This document shows, one piece after another, positions 8,711 to 15,962 of a stretch of 64,000 nucleotides of DNA. The first letter of the stretch is position 1; every line of letters begins with the position of its first letter. The position numbers and the translations under genes were made by a program. Location of the stretch: IMG/VR virus record IMGVR_UViG_3300027810_000002, positions 1 through 64,000 of that record; one strand, given 5' to 3'. This DNA comes from a virus. The notes below the pieces were generated by a model. It had not been told where the DNA came from. It worked only from the letters and a program-made list of their open reading frames with translations, and searched no databases.

Positions 8711-8740
8711 GTTATATTGATATAACTCAGTTAGTTTCAA
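8711..8740 (-). promoter_or_regulatory. TTGAAACT-N16-TATAAC promoter for gp41 operon
   Basis: On the minus strand TTGAAACT (8733-8740), exactly 16 bases, then TATAAC (8711-8716), 20 bp ahead of the gp41 ATG. The same arrangement with the same spacing occurs ahead of gp45, gp32 and the operon starting at 23061. A 7-bp inverted repeat GTTATAT-TG-ATATAAC (8711-8726) covers the -10 box and could be an operator. Confidence 0.7.
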
Positions 8741-8742
8741 TC

Positions 8743-9315
8743 TTATTCTAGGATAATATGACCTTGTCCGACTGACCATGGTTCTTCAGCCCATGCATTA
8801 ATCGCGATAGCTCCTCTGATACCTGATGTTACTTTATCAACGCCATGTACAACCGAACCTGGGTTAAATATAACTAATCTGTTTGGTTTGGTTTTAATTA
8901 CCTCCGGAGATTTTCCCTCTCCATCAGTATAGATATGTAAATCTCCTCCTTCGAATTCAAAACCAGCAGGATAATAAACACAGCCTAAAACTGGGAACAT
9001 TCTTTGACCTTTCTTTTCTCTAAGCATAACGTCATCGTCTAAGTGTAGTTCTAAGAAATTTCTACGACCATCTTGATCTGCTCTTTGAATTCCGGTCCAG
9101 TGTTCGAATCCGTCTAATTGCATATTTAATTGAACAGGTAGCTGATCGTTCCAGATATACTTTATTAGTTTTTGTTTAACTGTTTTTGGTTCGTTACTCC
9201 ACCATCCTTTCCAATATGTATATTGGCCGGTTGGATAGAAGAAAGCATCTCCTTGATCTGCTATCTCTTTTAATAGGGTTTCATCTTTTATGAAATCGTC
9301 AAATACTGCTATCAT
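8743..9315 (-). CDS. 2-oxoglutarate/Fe(II)-dependent dioxygenase
   Basis: A 190-residue prolyl-4-hydroxylase-type dioxygenase. The iron triad is visible: HLD (H91, D93) and VVHGVD (H157). The 2OG-binding arginine is R167 in SGIRGAIAINAW. The jelly-roll strands GCVYYPAGFEFEGGDLHIYT and NRLVIFNPGSVVHG fit the family. These enzymes hydroxylate proteins or small molecules, and some act on nucleobases; the substrate here is unknown. It overlaps the following small gene by 4 bp and lies next to uvsX, with a beta-glucosyltransferase 10 kb away, so a role in DNA modification is conceivable but only inferred. Such genes are common in marine T4-like phages. Confidence 0.85.
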   Translation of the reverse strand: MIAVFDDFIKDETLLKEIADQGDAFFYPTGQYTYWKGWWSNEPKTVKQKLIKYIWNDQLPVQLNMQLDGFEHWTGIQRADQDGRRNFLELHLDDDVMLREKKGQRMFPVLGCVYYPAGFEFEGGDLHIYTDGEGKSPEVIKTKPNRLVIFNPGSVVHGVDKVTSGIRGAIAINAWAEEPWSVGQGHIILE

Positions 9316-9623
9316 TTGTATGGGTTTATTTTTATTTCGTATGTTTCTTTTCCTTCTTCGAATTTGATTTGCTCTAACAAACCTAATTGAATGCCTCTTT
9401 TTAATCCTTCGGCTGCGTTCTCTACATTACCTTTACTATGATATTTCATTAAAGCATGTTGTGTGAATGTTTCCTTCTGTCGAGAGGGATTCTTTACAGC
9501 TTCGGTAATGAATATGTATAGTATATCGAAAGCATCAGGAAAAGCTTCTAACTTATCCTGGATGCCTAAGATATATTTTATTGGTAATTTATCTTCGTTG
9601 ATTGTGTAAACGTCGGCTTTCAT
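9312..9623 (-). CDS. Unknown small protein between UvsX and the dioxygenase
   Basis: A 103-residue protein with alternating helices, for example YILGIQDKLEAFPDAFDILYIFITEAV, and a C-terminal winged-helix-like stretch AAEGLKRGIQLGLLEQIKFEEG. It shares one base with the uvsX stop and overlaps the dioxygenase by 4 bp, so it is clearly part of the uvsX operon. I do not recognise the family. The helix-turn-strand ending suggests a small DNA- or protein-binding domain. Confidence 0.7.
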   Translation of the reverse strand: MKADVYTINEDKLPIKYILGIQDKLEAFPDAFDILYIFITEAVKNPSRQKETFTQHALMKYHSKGNVENAAEGLKRGIQLGLLEQIKFEEGKETYEIKINPYK

Positions 9624-10732
9624 TATGATTCTACCGCATCGTTTAACATCTCTTCGATATCTAATGAACTTGATTCTGAATTATAATTAAATAGAGGTTT
9701 AATGTGTGTTTCGATTCTTTCTAATACTTCTCTAGTAAATACTTTATCTGTGAAGAATTCTTTATTTGGAACTGCTTCATCTAAGTGTTCGCAAATCCAT
9801 CCTCTTGCCGTTGCTTTAGGAACTTTCTTTCCTTTTTCAATCGAGCCTTTAGTAATTCCACAGATATCCCAAGTAGCATATTGTTCTAATCCAACATACG
9901 GATTCATACCTTCACTAAAATTTAGGTGGAATTTAATTGGAGTTGGTTTTGCAAAACGATTCTTTGTAGGTTTTGCAGTTACAATAATACCAACTTTATC
10001 CGCTCCATCTTTTAATTGTGCCTTATTTAACATAAGCACGATTGATGCTGCGTATTCTGGACCAGTTCCTCCACCTGCAATTTGCATTGGAATAAACGAT
10101 TGAGATTGGTATGTGTGATTTGTAAATATAAATGGAATCTTTAAATCTGCCAATGGCGTCATTATAATTCTAAATATAGATTTTAAGATCTTTGAACGAG
10201 TCATATCTGATTTTTCACTACCAGATGCTGCATCGTCGATTTCCTTTCTTGTTGCCAAGTTACCTGCAGAATCTAAGATGATCATAAGCTTTGGAATCTT
10301 TCCGCCGTTTCTTTTGATCTCTTGCATCTTTTGAGTAATTGTTGTAATAGAAGTTCTGAAATCTTGAACAGTATTCATTGGCTGATAATTTACCTTAGTA
10401 ATATCAATACCAAACTTGATCATTTGTTCTTTATCTACAGCTGCTTCACTATCATAATAGATTATACTATAACCCATGTTGATTGCTTCTCTTACAGAAT
10501 TTAAGGTAAGGAATGTTTTACCAGTTCCTGAAGGACCTGCAACTGAACAAGATCTGTTATTAGGCCAACCTCCGAAAAGGGAACCTGATACACATGCATT
10601 TAGGTGATAGTTTCCGGTAGGAATCCATTCGGTAACTTCACTAAAATTTGATTGATCCATCACGGATCCTAGTGGATTTAAATTTGCTAATTCGGCATTT
10701 AAATCGTTAAATGTAAAATCTTTTTTAGCCAT
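9623..10732 (-). CDS. uvsX: Strand-exchange recombinase UvsX (RecA-like)
   Basis: A 369-residue RecA-family recombinase that coats ssDNA displaced from gp32 with help from UvsY and drives strand invasion, repair and recombination-dependent replication. Walker A is GPSGTGKT (66-73), followed by SIIYYDSEAAVDKE, as in RecA/UvsX. Walker B lies in LMIILDSAGNL (about 148-158), followed by ATRKEIDDAASG and the loop PFIFTNHTYQSQ. T4 UvsX is about 390 residues. The acidic C-terminus SSSLDIEEMLNDAVES is typical. It overlaps the upstream small coiled-coil gene by 8 bp. Confidence 0.94.
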   Translation of the reverse strand: MAKKDFTFNDLNAELANLNPLGSVMDQSNFSEVTEWIPTGNYHLNACVSGSLFGGWPNNRSCSVAGPSGTGKTFLTLNSVREAINMGYSIIYYDSEAAVDKEQMIKFGIDITKVNYQPMNTVQDFRTSITTITQKMQEIKRNGGKIPKLMIILDSAGNLATRKEIDDAASGSEKSDMTRSKILKSIFRIIMTPLADLKIPFIFTNHTYQSQSFIPMQIAGGGTGPEYAASIVLMLNKAQLKDGADKVGIIVTAKPTKNRFAKPTPIKFHLNFSEGMNPYVGLEQYATWDICGITKGSIEKGKKVPKATARGWICEHLDEAVPNKEFFTDKVFTREVLERIETHIKPLFNYNSESSSLDIEEMLNDAVES

Positions 10733-10925
10733 TGTCTTCTTCTTTATTTTTATCTTTGTTTCTCATTTTCTCAAGAGTATCTATAAGATCTGCAGTCTCA
10801 TCTTGAATCTCTGCCATTTGAGATTTTAGAATCTTTAGTCTCATGTATACTTTTTGATAATCTCGAACTTGCACCTTTTGTTCAGCTGTAAGTTCCTCTG
10901 TAATCTTTTTAGGATCTATTTCCAT
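10725..10925 (-). CDS. Small coiled-coil protein upstream of uvsX
   Basis: A 66-residue, highly charged helical protein; residues about 20-58 form one coiled coil (KVYMRLKILKSQMAEIQDE). It overlaps uvsX by 8 bp and the next gene by 17 bp, so expression is coupled to recombination and polymerase genes. I do not recognise it. An accessory or assembly factor for a neighbouring enzyme is possible. Confidence 0.65.
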   Translation of the reverse strand: MEIDPKKITEELTAEQKVQVRDYQKVYMRLKILKSQMAEIQDETADLIDTLEKMRNKDKNKEEDNG

Positions 10926-11100
10926 AATTTTCTAAATCTTGAAATATCGTTATTTGATTTGAATCAGTTGATACTTCTGGTTCTACTTGTTTTGCGTCTT
11001 CAATTTTATTAATTAAAGATCTTATTGAATTTCCTAAATCCATGTTGTTAGGCTTAGACTTAGTAAGGCTGTGTACTATTTCATAAAAGGTTGGTTCCAT
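10909..11100 (-). CDS. Small unknown protein after DNA polymerase C-half
   Basis: A 63-residue protein, MEPTFYEIVHSLTKSKPNNM onward. A longer reading from 11157 is open, but it would overlap the polymerase C-terminal gene by 55 bp. The ATG at 11098-11100 follows that gene's stop (11103) by two bases, so I chose it. The sequence has an N-terminal helix, a low-complexity middle and the hydrophobic patch SNQITIFQDLENY, which faintly resembles clamp-interaction peptides. The function is unknown. Confidence 0.6.
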   Translation of the reverse strand: MEPTFYEIVHSLTKSKPNNMDLGNSIRSLINKIEDAKQVEPEVSTDSNQITIFQDLENYGNRS

Positions 11101-11102
11101 AT

Positions 11103-12302
11103 TTAAAATAATGATGTTGAGTAAATTAAATTTCGGTTTAAGAGTTGTAGTGAACAAGCTTTAAGCACTCTGTTTAATGGATCAATTACACTTTTCTCAA
11201 ATTGTATTTCATAATCAACTTCAGGTGCTATTTCATAAGGATGATCCCCTGGCATATATGCGAACATATCACATGTTTGATTTTTACAGTGGTATAATTT
11301 TAGTTTCTCTCCGTTACCAATCATCTTGTATTTGTTCTTATACTTTGGATTAGTATTCATTAAGAAATTATAAAATCCTGCGGCCTTTACATTAGGAGGA
11401 CATTTTGATCCAATTTGAAATTCAATAGTATCATCTACAATATATTTTTCTATATTGTTAGTTCTCTTATTGAATGCTATTTGATCAATATCTGCCAGCT
11501 TAAATTCTTTTTTACATTTCTTTAAGTAGTCAACTAGTTTCTTTAATAAGGCTGCTGTTGGTTTTTCAGATAGAACTAATTGAAGAGCTTCTGTTAAGTG
11601 CTTACGTGCTAGCGCAGGAGTTGAACTTTGTATTGTATCAAATCCAATTGTTTTAATCTTCTTTAAGGAAGGGTATCTATCGTCTTCATCTAGTTTATCC
11701 TCCCACGCTATATTCTGTAAGTATTTTTTCTTAGCTAACCAAATCCCAGAATATGCTATCGTTTCCATATCGAAATACAGGAAATTATCTGTATTTGTAA
11801 TTTCAGCATATTTTGCCATGCACTTTGTAATGTAGTCCTTGATTCTAAAATTATATAGCTCCATAATAAACTTATCAATTGAAAGTTCTTCACCAAGCCA
11901 TTCAATAGATTCATACATTTCTTCAAATTGAACATAACAAGAATCTGTATCGATATAAACAACTGATGGTCTAACTAATCTGCCTTTAACATTAATATTT
12001 AAATGTTTATGTGATGCAGTGTCTTTAGTCCAGAATTCTTGGAAGTATTTGTTTAATATCTTTTCAGAATATAGAATTGCAGATTGACCTTGTAGGGTAA
12101 TTGATTCTGCAATTTCTATATCAAAAAAGTGAAACCACTTATTTCCAAATGCACCATAAATAGAGTTTAGAGTTACTTTAACCGCTTGTTCATATGCCGT
12201 ATATTTAGCTGACATTTGTTCATAGTGCGATATTAAAGTTTGAGTTTCCTCAGGCGTAAGCTCTGCTTCTGGCTTTTCTATTAGTTGTTCAATTTCGATC
12301 AT
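11103..12302 (-). CDS. 43B: DNA polymerase, C-terminal half (gp43B; palm B/C motifs and thumb)
   Basis: A 399-residue protein holding the C-terminal part of a family B T4-type DNA polymerase. An extra helical stretch (residues 1-40) leads into motif B KVTLNSIYGAFGN (42-54), then motif C YIDTDSCYV (116-124) with its two catalytic aspartates, then the thumb. It ends RNLIYSTSLF, a plausible clamp-binding tail like the T4 gp43 end. Exonuclease and motif A are absent; they are encoded by the separate gene at 17098-18495. The two halves total 864 residues against 898 in T4 gp43, so together they make a complete enzyme split in the fingers. It begins directly after the gp45 stop. Confidence 0.93.
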   Translation of the reverse strand: MIEIEQLIEKPEAELTPEETQTLISHYEQMSAKYTAYEQAVKVTLNSIYGAFGNKWFHFFDIEIAESITLQGQSAILYSEKILNKYFQEFWTKDTASHKHLNINVKGRLVRPSVVYIDTDSCYVQFEEMYESIEWLGEELSIDKFIMELYNFRIKDYITKCMAKYAEITNTDNFLYFDMETIAYSGIWLAKKKYLQNIAWEDKLDEDDRYPSLKKIKTIGFDTIQSSTPALARKHLTEALQLVLSEKPTAALLKKLVDYLKKCKKEFKLADIDQIAFNKRTNNIEKYIVDDTIEFQIGSKCPPNVKAAGFYNFLMNTNPKYKNKYKMIGNGEKLKLYHCKNQTCDMFAYMPGDHPYEIAPEVDYEIQFEKSVIDPLNRVLKACSLQLLNRNLIYSTSLF

Positions 12303-13058
12303 TTACGCTCCAGTATTACATGTTGCAATAGTTAATAAAGTTTCAGAGTCATTTGACTTCATAACAACTCTATTTTCTAGAACATTAGCTGTATAATCTT
12401 CTTTGTCTAGTAAGTTTAAGTATTTTTTAAATAAGGTTACTTTTTTACCTGAAGTTCCTTCATAATCTGGAGTTACTAACATGTTGTATGTGTTACCTGT
12501 TAATTTTACTCCTTTACCATTTGCTTCGATTGAGAAAGTTTCTTCTTTATCTAATCCGAAAAGGTTTTTAACTTTGTTTAAAGTTCCATAATCCATTTCA
12601 AATTTAAAGCTAGCATCATCTACATTAAAGATACTTGAGATTTGAGAATCTGTAAGATCTTTATATCCTAAAGAAGGCTCTGAACAAGCTAATTTAATTT
12701 CTAATTCGTCGTTAAAGATACGGAAGCTAGTTGCTACGAAATCTTCATCGTTTTCTAAGAATTCAATTTCACCTTGAATTGAATCATAATCAAACTGCTT
12801 AAATGCATCTGTTAATTTTTGTGCATCAAAGAAAGCTACTTTTAACTCTTTTGTTGTTGTGATTGATCCTTCTTCAATTTGAAAAATCTGTCCGATTGGA
12901 AGTCTGTGATGTTTCACAGCATCGCGTTGTGGTAAATAAGCCGAAGCTTGGATAGTTCCACCTTTAATTTTAAAATAAACGAAAGAATCGATTACCTTCA
13001 GTCTGTTAATGAAGTTAATGAAATTAGTTTGATCTACTTTTTGAATTGTAATTTTCAT
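12303..13058 (-). CDS. 45: Sliding clamp, gp45-like
   Basis: A 251-residue protein matching T4 gp45 (228 residues), the trimeric ring that tethers polymerase and, for late genes, RNA polymerase. Evidence is length, acidic beta-alpha-beta composition and clamp-like segments such as NFINFINRLKVIDSFVYFKI, TKELKVAFFDAQKLTDAFKQ and EETFSIEANGKGVKLTGNTY, plus position directly ahead of a polymerase gene. Identity is low, so the call is pattern-based. It has two candidate promoters upstream (TTGAAACT-N16-TATAAT and TATAAATA), which would suit early and late expression of a protein used in both phases. Confidence 0.75.
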   Translation of the reverse strand: MKITIQKVDQTNFINFINRLKVIDSFVYFKIKGGTIQASAYLPQRDAVKHHRLPIGQIFQIEEGSITTTKELKVAFFDAQKLTDAFKQFDYDSIQGEIEFLENDEDFVATSFRIFNDELEIKLACSEPSLGYKDLTDSQISSIFNVDDASFKFEMDYGTLNKVKNLFGLDKEETFSIEANGKGVKLTGNTYNMLVTPDYEGTSGKKVTLFKKYLNLLDKEDYTANVLENRVVMKSNDSETLLTIATCNTGA

Positions 13059-13085
13059 TTTTTGTTTTTAGATTTAATACAATGT

Positions 13086-13093
13086 TATTTATA
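13086..13093 (-). promoter_or_regulatory. TATAAATA late-type box upstream of gp45
   Basis: Exact T4 late consensus on the minus strand, with its promoter-proximal end 28 bp from the gp45 ATG. It lies 3 bp downstream of the -10 box of the TTGAAACT-type promoter, so gp45 may be transcribed both early and late. Confidence 0.4.
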
Positions 13094-13096
13094 GGT

Positions 13097-13126
13097 ATTA
13101 TAAACAAAATAAGTAAAAAGTTTCAA
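13097..13126 (-). promoter_or_regulatory. TTGAAACT-N16-TATAAT promoter for gp45
   Basis: On the minus strand TTGAAACT (13119-13126), 16 bases, TATAAT (13097-13102). It starts just past the upstream terminator's T-tract and would serve gp45, gp43B, uvsX and following genes. Confidence 0.72.
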
Positions 13127-13130
13127 AAAT

Positions 13131-13158
13131 AAAAAAACCAGGATTGAAGTCCTGGTTT
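13131..13158 (-). terminator. Intrinsic terminator
   Basis: AACCAGGA-CTTCAA-TCCTGGTT, a perfect 8-bp stem with a 6-nt loop followed on the minus strand by seven T. It ends the two-gene unit 13976-13181. Confidence 0.88.
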
Positions 13159-13180
13159 AGTGTAGTGTATTGGTGAAATA

Positions 13181-13510
13181 TTAAAATTTAAACTTTCTTC
13201 TTTTCATAATTTCTTTTATTAACTTCTTACAATCAACTTCCATTCCAGGTGCTCTGAATTGTCCTCCAATTCTATTTGTCTCTTTTTCAATATGATCTAT
13301 TAATTCACTAGTCATAAATCTAACATCTGCTAATAGCCCTTCCATTTCTTCATCTTCATCGTCTGAAATTAAACCGCCATCTCTTTGTTCGTCAACTCCT
13401 TGTATGCTTGATCCATATGTTGCGATCCATTCTTCTTTGGTCATGCCTGCTTGATCAGCTTGCATTTGCAAATGGTCTTGCCATTCGTTTAAATCTTTAA
13501 CATGTTTCAT
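13181..13510 (-). CDS. Unknown small acidic protein, leader-like N-terminus
   Basis: A 109-residue protein starting MKHVKDLNEWQDHL, which faintly recalls the MKHIKLFEQF leaders of the 23-36 kb island but lacks the cleavage-like NEA. The middle is strongly acidic (ISDDEDEEMEG), and the C-terminus is basic (KKLIKEIMKRRKFKF). It is co-transcribed with the gene upstream and ends at a strong terminator. I do not recognise the family. Its position in a unit headed by a GATATATA element suggests late expression. Confidence 0.6.
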   Translation of the reverse strand: MKHVKDLNEWQDHLQMQADQAGMTKEEWIATYGSSIQGVDEQRDGGLISDDEDEEMEGLLADVRFMTSELIDHIEKETNRIGGQFRAPGMEVDCKKLIKEIMKRRKFKF

Positions 13511-13529
13511 GATAGATTAAATTATGTTT

Positions 13530-13976
13530 TTATAATGTTCTTGTGAATGATTCAAATGTTTTCACGAATTTTAATGAACTGTTAGATTTGCTTTCATTAA
13601 TACCATCACCTGTATAATTCCATTTCATACCTTTAGCTTGAACATCGCGACCTAAGAAACAATACATTCCTTTTACAAAACCTTCAAAGAATACAGCAGA
13701 ACCCATATCTTCTAGATCTTCAGCATATTGCCTTGCGTCAGCATCTTCAATTGCTTGAAGTTTAGTACCATCTTCTTCGTATGAAAATAAGATTCCTTTT
13801 TTAAATGTTAATACGTCTCCAGTATATACCCATCCATCTTCATCTTCTACTTCTTTACCCATTTCGAATTGTTCGAATTGTTCTTTTCCGTGAGCTAATG
13901 CTTCTTTTTCTGTTTTGAAGAAATCTACTCCTCCTTCACCTTCGTTGTGATTAATCACGTAAAATACTTTTGCCAT
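13530..13976 (-). CDS. Unknown protein with C-terminal leader-like motif
   Basis: A 148-residue acidic protein, MAKVFYVINHNEGEGGVDFF onward. Its short beta strands and repeated EQFE/EDED segments do not match a family I know. The last residues, SLKFVKTFESFTRTL, resemble the capsid-targeting-like leader (MKxVKxFESF) found at the N-termini of proteins in the 23-36 kb island, here placed at the C-terminus. A GATATATA element lies 30 bp upstream. Together these suggest a packaged or head-associated late protein encoded inside the replication region. Confidence 0.6.
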   Translation of the reverse strand: MAKVFYVINHNEGEGGVDFFKTEKEALAHGKEQFEQFEMGKEVEDEDGWVYTGDVLTFKKGILFSYEEDGTKLQAIEDADARQYAEDLEDMGSAVFFEGFVKGMYCFLGRDVQAKGMKWNYTGDGINESKSNSSLKFVKTFESFTRTL

Positions 13977-14005
13977 TTTAAATTGTTTTTGTTTATTTGT
14001 TAATC

Positions 14006-14013
14006 TATATATC
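14006..14013 (-). promoter_or_regulatory. Putative late promoter element GATATATA
   Basis: The octamer lies 30 bp upstream of the ATG at 13976 and immediately downstream of the nrdA terminator, where a new promoter is expected. Confidence 0.45.
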
Positions 14014-14017
14014 TATG

Positions 14018-14058
14018 AAAAAATGGGGTAAGAATAGTAGCGAACTTTTTCTTACCCC
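14018..14058 (-). terminator. Intrinsic terminator of the polymerase N-half/nrd operon
   Basis: GGGGTAAGAA (10 bp) pairs with TTCTTACCCC across a 14-nt loop, followed on the minus strand by ATTTTTT. It is the last of four hairpins after the nrdA stop. Confidence 0.8.
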
Positions 14059-14061
14059 GTG

Positions 14062-14106
14062 CCGTTAACTAAAACGGTCCTAAAATCCAACCATATTTCA
14101 GGTTGG
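14062..14106 (-). other. Two further hairpins in the nrdA 3' region
   Basis: After the nrdA stop the minus strand has CCAACC-8 nt-GGTTGG (6-bp stem, 14087-14106) and then CCGTT-6 nt-AACGG (5-bp stem, 14062-14077), before the terminator hairpin. Neither is followed by a T-tract. They may stabilise the transcript end or form one folded RNA element. Confidence 0.45.
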
Positions 14107-14119
14107 CTATTTCAGTTTT

Positions 14120-15949
14120 TTATCCATCACAACTTAGACAGTCAGGATCCATCGCTTGCGCTGCTATATCTCCTCGCAATACTGATTCTGTTCTCATATA
14201 ATATAGGGTCTTAATCCCTTGTTCGTATGCTTCTAAGTGTACTTTATTAATAAACTTAGGTTCTGCTTCTTTAGGGAAAGCTAAATTTAATGAAACAGAT
14301 TGATCAACATATTGTTGTCTAATTCCTGCTTGTTTTACTAATTCTAATTGATTAATTTCTTTAAATGTTTTAAAAACATCTCCCATTGGAATATAATCAT
14401 CTTGTGAAATTACCGGTAATTTCTCTAATTGTTTTTTAGTGATTGCCTTTCCTGATCCACTTTCGTGATCTGATTTAGTACCTGTTAATACATAGTAATC
14501 GCTAATCCAATCCAGTCCTAAAACACTTCCACCATCTCTTAAGATTTGATCCCATGTTACTTTAGTATTTTTACCAATTTTTTCTAGTGCTATTTCTAAC
14601 GTTGGATTCTTTCTAATGAATGTTCCTTTAGCAGTTTGTTCTGTAAAAACGTTTGCTGCCCATGGTTCAATACCTGGAGAATTGTTTCCACTTAACTTAG
14701 AATTACTTACAGTTGGAGCGATAGCTCTTAAGTGTGTGTTTCTCATTCCAGTACCAACACACCATAAAGGTTCTCCATATTCTGTTGCTAAATCTCTACT
14801 TGCTCTTTCACTTTCAACTTTAATTTGAGAGAATATCTTTCTTGTTTCAAATTGACCTGATAAAGAATCAAAAGGAATATTTTTATCTTGTAGGTATGTA
14901 TGCCATCCTAAAACTCCTAATCCTAACGCTCGGCCTTTTTCTGCAGATCTTACACTGTTTTCAAAGCCTCTCATGTATTTTGCTCTGTTGATGAATTCTG
15001 TAAGAACTCCATCTAAAAATATAGTAGCAGTATATACTAAGTCTGTATCTTTCCACTCTTCGAATTTCGCAAGGTTTAAAGAACTTAAACAACATACAAA
15101 TGAATGTGATTCGTCAGTGTGTAACGTTATTTCAGAACAAATGTTTGTCATGTAAACTTTAAGACCATTTTGCTTGTATGCTTCTGGATTTGCGTTATTT
15201 ACATTTCCTTTAAACATTATATATGGTTCTCCACTAGATCTACGTTTTCTAATAACTGCAGTCCATCTTTTTCTTGCTTCTTTATCTCCGGCTTTTACCT
15301 TTTGCATAAATCCATCAGAAACTACAACACATTGGTGTAAATTTAAACATTGTCTGTTTACATCTCCTTTAGGCTCTCTAATCTCTAACCATTCCCAGAA
15401 ATCATCGTGTTCAATATCTATATTAACACTTGAAGCTCCTCTTCTAACTGAACCTTGATTTGTTGCAAGAATAGTTGAATCAAATATCTTAGCAAATGGC
15501 AATACACCATCACTTGTTCCGTTTCCAGTAATCTTAGCACCTGCTGGTCTAATTTGATTAATTCCTACTCCAACTCCACCTCCGTGTTTTGCAAGTAACA
15601 TTAATTCTAAATTCTTGTTTCCAATATCATATATAGAATCAGCTACATCAATACCAAAACATGAGATTGGTAATCCTCTCTCTGTTCCTGTGTTTGAAAG
15701 AACTGGGCTTGCTAAGTTTAACCAACCTTTCCAAATGTAATCAAAAAACTTACTTGCTAATTCTGGTTTATCTAGTCTTTTTGCAACTGTGGTTGCAACT
15801 CTCCAATATGCATCCTTTGGAGTTTCACCCGGTAATAAATATCCGTTACTAATTGTTTTAACGTATATTTCTGTATTTGCCCATGTAGGAAAATGTGTTC
15901 CTAATTCCCATCCTAGCTCCTCACCGTGGTTTTTAATTTCTTTACTCAT
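14120..15949 (-). CDS. nrdA: Ribonucleotide reductase class I, alpha subunit
   Basis: A 609-residue catalytic subunit that reduces ribonucleoside diphosphates to supply dNTPs. Visible features are SNTGTERGLPISCFG (C97, one of the redox pair), the active-site segment NICSE (269-273; equivalent to Asn-x-Cys-x-Glu of class I enzymes), VCCLSSLNLAK and the C-terminal shuttle CLSC (604-607). It is shorter than E. coli NrdA (about 760) because it starts without the N-terminal ATP-cone, so it should lack dATP feedback inhibition, as would suit a phage. It follows nrdB by 13 bp. Confidence 0.95.
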   Translation of the reverse strand: MSKEIKNHGEELGWELGTHFPTWANTEIYVKTISNGYLLPGETPKDAYWRVATTVAKRLDKPELASKFFDYIWKGWLNLASPVLSNTGTERGLPISCFGIDVADSIYDIGNKNLELMLLAKHGGGVGVGINQIRPAGAKITGNGTSDGVLPFAKIFDSTILATNQGSVRRGASSVNIDIEHDDFWEWLEIREPKGDVNRQCLNLHQCVVVSDGFMQKVKAGDKEARKRWTAVIRKRRSSGEPYIMFKGNVNNANPEAYKQNGLKVYMTNICSEITLHTDESHSFVCCLSSLNLAKFEEWKDTDLVYTATIFLDGVLTEFINRAKYMRGFENSVRSAEKGRALGLGVLGWHTYLQDKNIPFDSLSGQFETRKIFSQIKVESERASRDLATEYGEPLWCVGTGMRNTHLRAIAPTVSNSKLSGNNSPGIEPWAANVFTEQTAKGTFIRKNPTLEIALEKIGKNTKVTWDQILRDGGSVLGLDWISDYYVLTGTKSDHESGSGKAITKKQLEKLPVISQDDYIPMGDVFKTFKEINQLELVKQAGIRQQYVDQSVSLNLAFPKEAEPKFINKVHLEAYEQGIKTLYYMRTESVLRGDIAAQAMDPDCLSCDG

Positions 15950-15962
15950 AGTTTATAATGTT

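Noticed and set aside
11101-11157. Longer start at 11157 for the small gene after the polymerase C-half
   Set aside because: It would overlap the polymerase gene by 55 bp; the ATG at 11100 follows the stop directly.
14062-14106. tRNA gene in the nrdA-13976 gap
   Set aside because: The hairpins do not form a cloverleaf and there is no T-loop GTTC-type consensus in the right place.
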